This document shows, piece by piece, positions 7,706 to 11,536 of a stretch of DNA of 11,536 nucleotides. Position 1 is the first letter of the stretch; the number at the start of each line of letters is the position of its first letter. The notes under the pieces were generated by a model. The model made no database searches and was not told the origin of the DNA. It worked only from the letters and a program-made list of their open reading frames with translations. Source of the stretch: an uncultured Actinomycetes bacterium (GTDB lineage Bacteria > Actinomycetota > Acidimicrobiia > IMCC26256 > PALSA-555); assembly GCA_937927875.1 (NCBI GenBank), contig CALEYV010000052.1:1-11536 (forward strand), written 5' to 3'. A program made the translations under genes and the position numbers.

Positions 7706-7736
7706 GGGGCCAGCCTATCGAGACGGTCCTGGCCCC
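7706..7736. repeat. Perfect 8-bp inverted repeat over the putative promoter of the small gene
   Basis: The arms are GGGGCCAG (7706-7713) and CTGGCCCC (7729-7736), with a 15-nt spacer. One arm ends 1 nt from the GTG at 7704 and overlaps the putative -10. It could be an operator, or a terminator-like hairpin for transcripts running out of the acyltransferase gene, although no T-run follows. The remainder of the 110-bp gap (7737-7814) holds nothing I recognise. Confidence 0.45.
7712..7717 (-). promoter_or_regulatory. Candidate -10 element (TAGGCT) for a leaderless small protein-GMC transcript
   Basis: TAGGCT fits TANNNT and ends 7 nt before the GTG at 7704. No Shine-Dalgarno sequence lies between them and no clear -35 is present. 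This is the arrangement expected for a leaderless actinobacterial message and would make the small protein-oxidoreductase pair a separate transcription unit from the acyltransferase. Confidence 0.4.
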
Positions 7737-7814
7737 TCCCGCGCCCGTTCGGCCCACTCGCCCGCCGAGCGTACGGATGGGCCCGCCCAAGGCGTCACGC
7801 GCGGTTCCGGCGTC

Positions 7815-9794
7815 CTATCGGCGCGTCGAGCGGGTGCTGCTCGCGCTCGCCACGGAGGCCGGCGGCGGCGCGCCCGGGTTGAGCACGAGCGGGATCAGCC
7901 GCTCGGCCACCCACTCGGCGCCTTGCGCGTCGAAGTGGTAGCCGTCGGGCCGCAGCGTTCGATGATTCACGACCTCTTGGCAGATCGAGCCGGGACACAC
8001 GATCGGGGCCAGGTCCGCCACCTGGATGTTGTGCAGCGCGCCGTACCGCCGGAGCACGTCGTTGAGGACCGACTGCCGCTGGTTCCGCGACGAGTCGGCC
8101 GCCAGCGACGTGCCGAAGGTCTCCGGCGGCAGCGTCACGATCACGAGCCGGGCGCCGTTCTTCGTGAACCGGTGGGCGGCCTGGTCGATGAGGCCGAGCA
8201 GGACGCCCTGGCCCGCCCACGTGTTGATCCGGAGCACCTTGCCGCCGACGATGCGATCCCGCTCGTCCCAGGCCCCGCTGACCCACAGGACCACGTCCGG
8301 GTTGCTGACGTACACGGCCCGGTCCTCGATGAACGGCAGCGCGTTGCTGCAGGCGTCGCTCCACGGGTACGGCTGGTCGTTGGGGTCGAGCGGCGAACCG
8401 GTGACGAGCCCGCACCCCGCATACGCGCCGTTGGTGACCTGGATGCCTCGCGCGTACGCGACGTGTTGGAGACCGGGAAACAGGCTCGTCGCCACCGAAT
8501 CCCCCACCAGCAGGATCCGGTGGGGCGTGGCCGGGGTCACGGCGGGAACCGCGCTCGGCGGCCGCGGCGGCAGGGGTCGGCGCCGGGCGGCGGCCAGCAC
8601 GTCGGTGTTCTGCTGGAGGTACGCGGGGAGCGGCGCCGCGTTCAAGGTCGTCAGCACGACGGCGAGGCCGGCGGCGACGAACGCGGCCGGTAGGGCGACC
8701 CGCAGCCGCCGGCCCGGCACCCGGCCGGTGCGGATCGGGAGCTCGACCAGGTAGAAGGACAGCGTCGCGATGGCGAAGGTCAGCGCGACCCGCAGCAGTG
8801 CGAGCTGCCAGCCGTCGACGCCGGCTCGGTCCGGGGTCACGTAGACGATCACCGGCCAGTGCCACAGGTAGAGGCCGTAGGAGATGCGACCGACCCACAC
8901 CACCGGCGGCAGCGACAGCAGCGAGCGGAGGAGGTAGCGGGGCCGGTCGGGCTGCACGACCGCCGCGATGACCGCGACGACGGCGAGCCCGAACAGCAGG
9001 TAGCCGCCGCGGTACATCCAGGCCGCGTGGTCCGAGATGTCGGCCCAGGCCCAGGCGCAGTAGGCGAGGCCGGCGACGCCGGCGACGCTGACCGTCGCTC
9101 GGGCCGACGCGCCTCGAGGCTTCCACCGGTTGAGGACGATGGCGAGCAGGCAGCCGATCAGCAGGAGCTGGGCGCGACTGTCGGTGCCGTAGTAGGCGCG
9201 GGACGGGTCGGCCGGCGAGTAGACGGCCGCCATGATGAGGGCCGAGGCCACGGTCCCGAGCGCGCACACCGCGGCGAGCAGCCAGCGTCGGCCTCGCGCC
9301 AGCCGCAAGCAGGCGAAGGCGACCAGCGGCCACACCAGGTAGAACTGCTCCTCGATCGCCAGCGACCACATGTGCCGCAGCGGCGAGGCGGCGGTGTACA
9401 GGGTGAAGTACGACTGCCCGGTGACGATGAACCGCCAGTTCGCGCCGTAGAAGAGCGTCGCCAGCCCGTCGCCGCGCAGCTGCCCGAGATTGGTGGCGGG
9501 GACACTGGTGGCGGCATAGACCGCGACCGCCGCCAGCACCAGCAGCAGCGCCGGCAGGAGGCGCCGGGCCCGCCGGCCCCAGAAGGCCGCGAACTTGATC
9601 GTCTGGGACTGGCCCCACTCGCCGAGCAGCAGCGACGTGATGAGGAAGCCGGAGAGGACGAAGAAGGCGTCGACGCCGAGGAAGCCGCCTCGGGCCCAGG
9701 ACGGATCCAGGTGGTACGCGATGACGGCGCCGACGGCGAGCGCGCGCAGCCCGTCGAGTGCGGGCTGGTACGCCAGCCGTTGGTGTTGCGCCAC
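7815..9794 (-). CDS. OafA-type membrane O-acyltransferase with C-terminal SGNH domain
   Basis: This 659-residue protein opens with the acyltransferase-3 core: LDGLRALAVGAVIAYHLD (13-30, probable catalytic His28), GFLGVDAFFVLSGFLI (37-52), RRARRLLPALL (74-84), HMWSLAIEEQFYLVWP (141-156), WVGRISYGLYLWHWP (300-314) and SFYLVELPIRTGR (346-358). About ten or eleven membrane segments span 15-385. A Pro/Arg-rich linker (about 400-425) leads to an extracytoplasmic SGNH domain with LLVGDSVATS (nucleophile Ser433), GAYAGCG (457-463) and the Asp617-His620 pair in RPDGYHFD. Four cysteines (461, 482, 600, 605) could form disulfides. Such proteins pass acetyl or other acyl groups across the membrane and attach them to envelope glycans (OatA, OafA). 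The acceptor here is unknown; the product of the neighbouring glycosyltransferases is inferred. The GTG start has a good AGGGGGG ribosome-binding sequence. Confidence 0.93.
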   Translation of the reverse strand: MAQHQRLAYQPALDGLRALAVGAVIAYHLDPSWARGGFLGVDAFFVLSGFLITSLLLGEWGQSQTIKFAAFWGRRARRLLPALLLVLAAVAVYAATSVPATNLGQLRGDGLATLFYGANWRFIVTGQSYFTLYTAASPLRHMWSLAIEEQFYLVWPLVAFACLRLARGRRWLLAAVCALGTVASALIMAAVYSPADPSRAYYGTDSRAQLLLIGCLLAIVLNRWKPRGASARATVSVAGVAGLAYCAWAWADISDHAAWMYRGGYLLFGLAVVAVIAAVVQPDRPRYLLRSLLSLPPVVWVGRISYGLYLWHWPVIVYVTPDRAGVDGWQLALLRVALTFAIATLSFYLVELPIRTGRVPGRRLRVALPAAFVAAGLAVVLTTLNAAPLPAYLQQNTDVLAAARRRPLPPRPPSAVPAVTPATPHRILLVGDSVATSLFPGLQHVAYARGIQVTNGAYAGCGLVTGSPLDPNDQPYPWSDACSNALPFIEDRAVYVSNPDVVLWVSGAWDERDRIVGGKVLRINTWAGQGVLLGLIDQAAHRFTKNGARLVIVTLPPETFGTSLAADSSRNQRQSVLNDVLRRYGALHNIQVADLAPIVCPGSICQEVVNHRTLRPDGYHFDAQGAEWVAERLIPLVLNPGAPPPASVASASSTRSTRR

Positions 9795-9797
9795 GTG

Positions 9798-9805
9798 TCC
9801 CCCCT
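9798..9805 (-). promoter_or_regulatory. Ribosome-binding site of the acyltransferase
   Basis: On the - strand the sequence reads AGGGGGGA a few nucleotides before the GTG at 9794. This supports that start, which also puts the conserved LDGLRA motif near the N-terminus, as is usual for the family. The first base is the last pair of an adjacent hairpin (9805-9824). Confidence 0.6.
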
Positions 9806-9824
9806 GAGCGTCACGGGTCGCTCA
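9805..9824 (-). repeat. Leader hairpin directly before the acyltransferase ribosome-binding site
   Basis: The inverted repeat TGAGCG (9805-9810) and CGCTCA (9819-9824) is perfect, with an 8-nt loop. In the message it would fold immediately 5' of AGGGGGG. It may modulate ribosome access, stabilise the 5' end, or act as an operator at the DNA level. A 6-bp repeat can also arise by chance. Confidence 0.3.
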
Positions 9825-9833
9825 AGGACTACG

Positions 9834-9839
9834 ACGATA
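9834..9839 (-). promoter_or_regulatory. Weak candidate -10 element (TATCGT) for the acyltransferase
   Basis: TATCGT fits TANNNT and would start transcription about 32 nt upstream of the GTG at 9794, just before the leader hairpin. No convincing -35 is visible. Support is positional only. Confidence 0.2.
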
Positions 9840-9855
9840 CCGGGCACCTGATTTC

Positions 9856-9905
9856 ACCCGCCGCCTTCGCGTCGGGAGATTCGGGCGCTGCGGGACGCGG
9901 CGGGT
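9856..9905 (-). terminator. Terminator-like hairpin after the membrane-protein gene
   Basis: The perfect 9-bp arms ACCCGCCGC (9856-9864) and GCGGCGGGT (9897-9905) enclose a 32-nt loop; a nested GTC/GAC pairing is possible. It begins 12 bp past the TGA of the gene at 9917. There is no U-tract, which is common in high-GC actinobacteria. It probably marks the end of the upstream transcript, but the large loop makes the call uncertain. Confidence 0.35.
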
Positions 9906-9916
9906 CGGCTCGCGGC

Positions 9917-11536
9917 TCAGCGGACGAGGTCGACCGCCCCGGCGCGGGTCGGGAGCGTCTCGAGGTACAGCTGGACGGTGTTGACGTCCCAGCGGTCTTC
10001 GAGCTGCGCGTACCGCTCGAAGCGGCGCTTCCAGCCCGCGTCGAGGTCCAGGTAGCCGTGGTGCACGAGGTCGGACAGCCGGCCGTACGCGAACAGGGCG
10101 GCCGGGTCCTGCAGGGACGGGACGCCGCCGTGCTGGGTGAGGGCCTGTCGGCCGCGCGGGTTCAGGCGGAGCCGGCCGGCTCGGATGTAGTCGGTGATCT
10201 CGCCGATGAGCTGGGCGCGCTCACGAAGCTCCGGTCCGGGAAGGCCCTGATGGTCGACGATCCGTGGGGTGCCCGCCGGCGCGGGTCGCGGGTCGCCGCC
10301 GACCTGCAGGAACAGCTTCGAGCGGGCCTTGGTGCCGGTGTCTCGGCGCGCCGATCCGAGCTGGCCGACGAGCTGCGGATCCTTGGCGACGAAGGAGATC
10401 CCGCGGCGCTGCAGCTCGGCGATGAAAGCGAGCCCGTACGGGTCGGCGAGTCGCGACTTCAGGAGCGGGTCCACGAGGATCGGCCCCTTCCCCTGGAGCT
10501 GCCCGAGCTGCGCGTCGACGGCGCGGGTGGTCGGGATGGCGTCCTCACGGATGTTGGGGCTGAGCCCCTGGGCGAGCGTCGGCACCGCCAACCCGGCGAA
10601 GACCGCCGCGACGACGGCGAGCGCGCCGACGGGCAGCAGCGCCGGGAGCCGGCTGGCCACGCTGCGGACGAGGATGATCACCACCACGAAGAAGATGAAG
10701 ACGCTGAGCGGCCACAGCCACCAGAACACGTGGGCCTCGAGCCCGAAGGCCGTGACCGGGATGCGACCGGCGGTGGCGAACCCGGCCGCGAGGCCGACGA
10801 CGACGGTCATCAGGGCGCGGCCCGACGTCAGGTCGTGGCGACGGCGCGCCAGCCACCAGGAGCCCCCGAGGACGACCGCGAGCCCGGTCAGCGCGGACGC
10901 GGCGCTGAGACGCGACGGCGCCGTCCATCCGTAGATCGGGAGCAGGGTCCGGTTCATCGACGGCCGGAACCAGAACGGCGGCAGCGCCACCACCGACGCC
11001 ATGAGGCGCGTGCCGTAGCCGTAGCCGATGGTCCGCTTCGGCGGGCTCGCGTTGCCGAGCAGCTCGCCCAGGTTGCCCTGCCCGGTGATCTGGTCGACGA
11101 GGGGCTGGATCCAGCACACGGCACCCACCGCTAGGCTCAGCAGCACGGCTTGCTGGGCGCGCTCGCGCCGGCGCGGCCAGCCTGCCGCGTCGTCGCGACG
11201 GGCGCGGCGCAGGATGAGCGCCAGGCCGACCAGGGCCCAGATCGCCAGCGTCGGGACGAGCAGCACGTAGCTGAGGTGGGTTTGGAGCACGAAGCTGCCG
11301 ACGACGGCCGCCACCGGCAGCGCGACGAGGTCCCCGCAGCTCACCGACCACGCCAGGACGAGGAAGCAGAGGAACGGCAGCAGCAGGCTGAACGGCTGCC
11401 ACGGCTCGAAGAGCGCCTCGCTCCCCATGGCCCAGCACAGCCCGGCCGCGAGCGCCATCGCGGCCGTGCCGACCAGCGGGCCGCCCCGCCGAGCTGCGAA
11501 CACGGCGGTGATGACGATGACGACGACGTTGATGAG
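9917..11536 (-). CDS. Multi-spanning membrane protein, GT-C-type glycosyltransferase-like (paralog 3, 5' end outside window)
   Basis: The frame is open to the window edge (539 visible residues; the GTG at 11503 lies inside a membrane segment and is not the start). It is a clear paralog of the protein at 1881-3896 along its length. Both have V-F-A-x-R-R-GGPL, WAMGSE-x-LFEPW, CGDLVA-x-P, LQTHLSY, CWIQPLV-[ED]-Q followed by GNL, ALPP-[WF]-WFRPS, WLWPL and a C-terminal domain opening GP-[LI]-LVD. Roughly nine hydrophobic segments are visible, then a soluble domain of about 215 residues. The acidic first loop and HPGPL motif expected from the paralogs would be in the missing N-terminus. Glycosyl transfer at the outer membrane face is inferred from the topology and the relatives, not from a recognised catalytic motif in this fragment. 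A hairpin follows its stop codon, so it may belong to a separate transcript from the acyltransferase. Confidence 0.75.
   Translation of the reverse strand, partial: LINVVVIVITAVFAARRGGPLVGTAAMALAAGLCWAMGSEALFEPWQPFSLLLPFLCFLVLAWSVSCGDLVALPVAAVVGSFVLQTHLSYVLLVPTLAIWALVGLALILRRARRDDAAGWPRRRERAQQAVLLSLAVGAVCWIQPLVDQITGQGNLGELLGNASPPKRTIGYGYGTRLMASVVALPPFWFRPSMNRTLLPIYGWTAPSRLSAASALTGLAVVLGGSWWLARRRHDLTSGRALMTVVVGLAAGFATAGRIPVTAFGLEAHVFWWLWPLSVFIFFVVVIILVRSVASRLPALLPVGALAVVAAVFAGLAVPTLAQGLSPNIREDAIPTTRAVDAQLGQLQGKGPILVDPLLKSRLADPYGLAFIAELQRRGISFVAKDPQLVGQLGSARRDTGTKARSKLFLQVGGDPRPAPAGTPRIVDHQGLPGPELRERAQLIGEITDYIRAGRLRLNPRGRQALTQHGGVPSLQDPAALFAYGRLSDLVHHGYLDLDAGWKRRFERYAQLEDRWDVNTVQLYLETLPTRAGAVDLVR

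Overview
The window is very GC-rich DNA, packed with genes and with strong G/C preference at third codon positions. GTG starts and at least two apparently leaderless genes suggest a high-GC actinobacterium. The class is not certain; Acidimicrobiia or a similar environmental lineage is a guess. No rRNA, tRNA, insertion sequence, phage gene or CRISPR array is visible.

Layout: the + strand carries only the 3' end of an NAD-dependent epimerase/dehydratase (1-353). Everything else is on the - strand and converges on it. In transcription order (high to low coordinate) these are: a 5'-truncated multi-spanning membrane protein (9917-11536); an OafA-type membrane O-acyltransferase with a C-terminal SGNH domain (7815-9794); a 107-residue helical protein (7381-7704) overlapping by 4 bp a GMC-family FAD oxidoreductase (5960-7384); a second membrane protein (3973-5907); a third (1881-3896); and, with another 4-bp overlap, a fusion of a polyprenyl-phosphate-type GT2 glycosyltransferase with a class I SAM methyltransferase (367-1884).

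The three large membrane proteins are related and look like GT-C-type glycosyltransferases. They share a tryptophan-proline motif (WIQP or WIPP followed by V-[ED]-Q and GNL) and a conserved C-terminal soluble domain. The two whose N-termini are in view also share an acidic first loop and an HPGPL motif. The third is cut off by the window edge before these motifs. Together with the GT2, epimerase and acyltransferase, they suggest assembly, export-side glycosylation and acylation of a cell-envelope or extracellular glycan. The GMC oxidoreductase and its small partner are the least expected members.

Regulatory signals are modest. There are -10-like TANNNT hexamers 7-8 nt upstream of the GTG starts of the small protein and the middle membrane protein, which suggests leaderless transcripts. 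Clear Shine-Dalgarno sequences precede the GTG starts at 3896 and 9794. A perfect 8-bp dyad covers the small gene's putative promoter, a hairpin abuts the ribosome-binding site of the acyltransferase, and a terminator-like hairpin separates the acyltransferase from the upstream membrane-protein gene. All calls come from reading the sequence; no database search was run.
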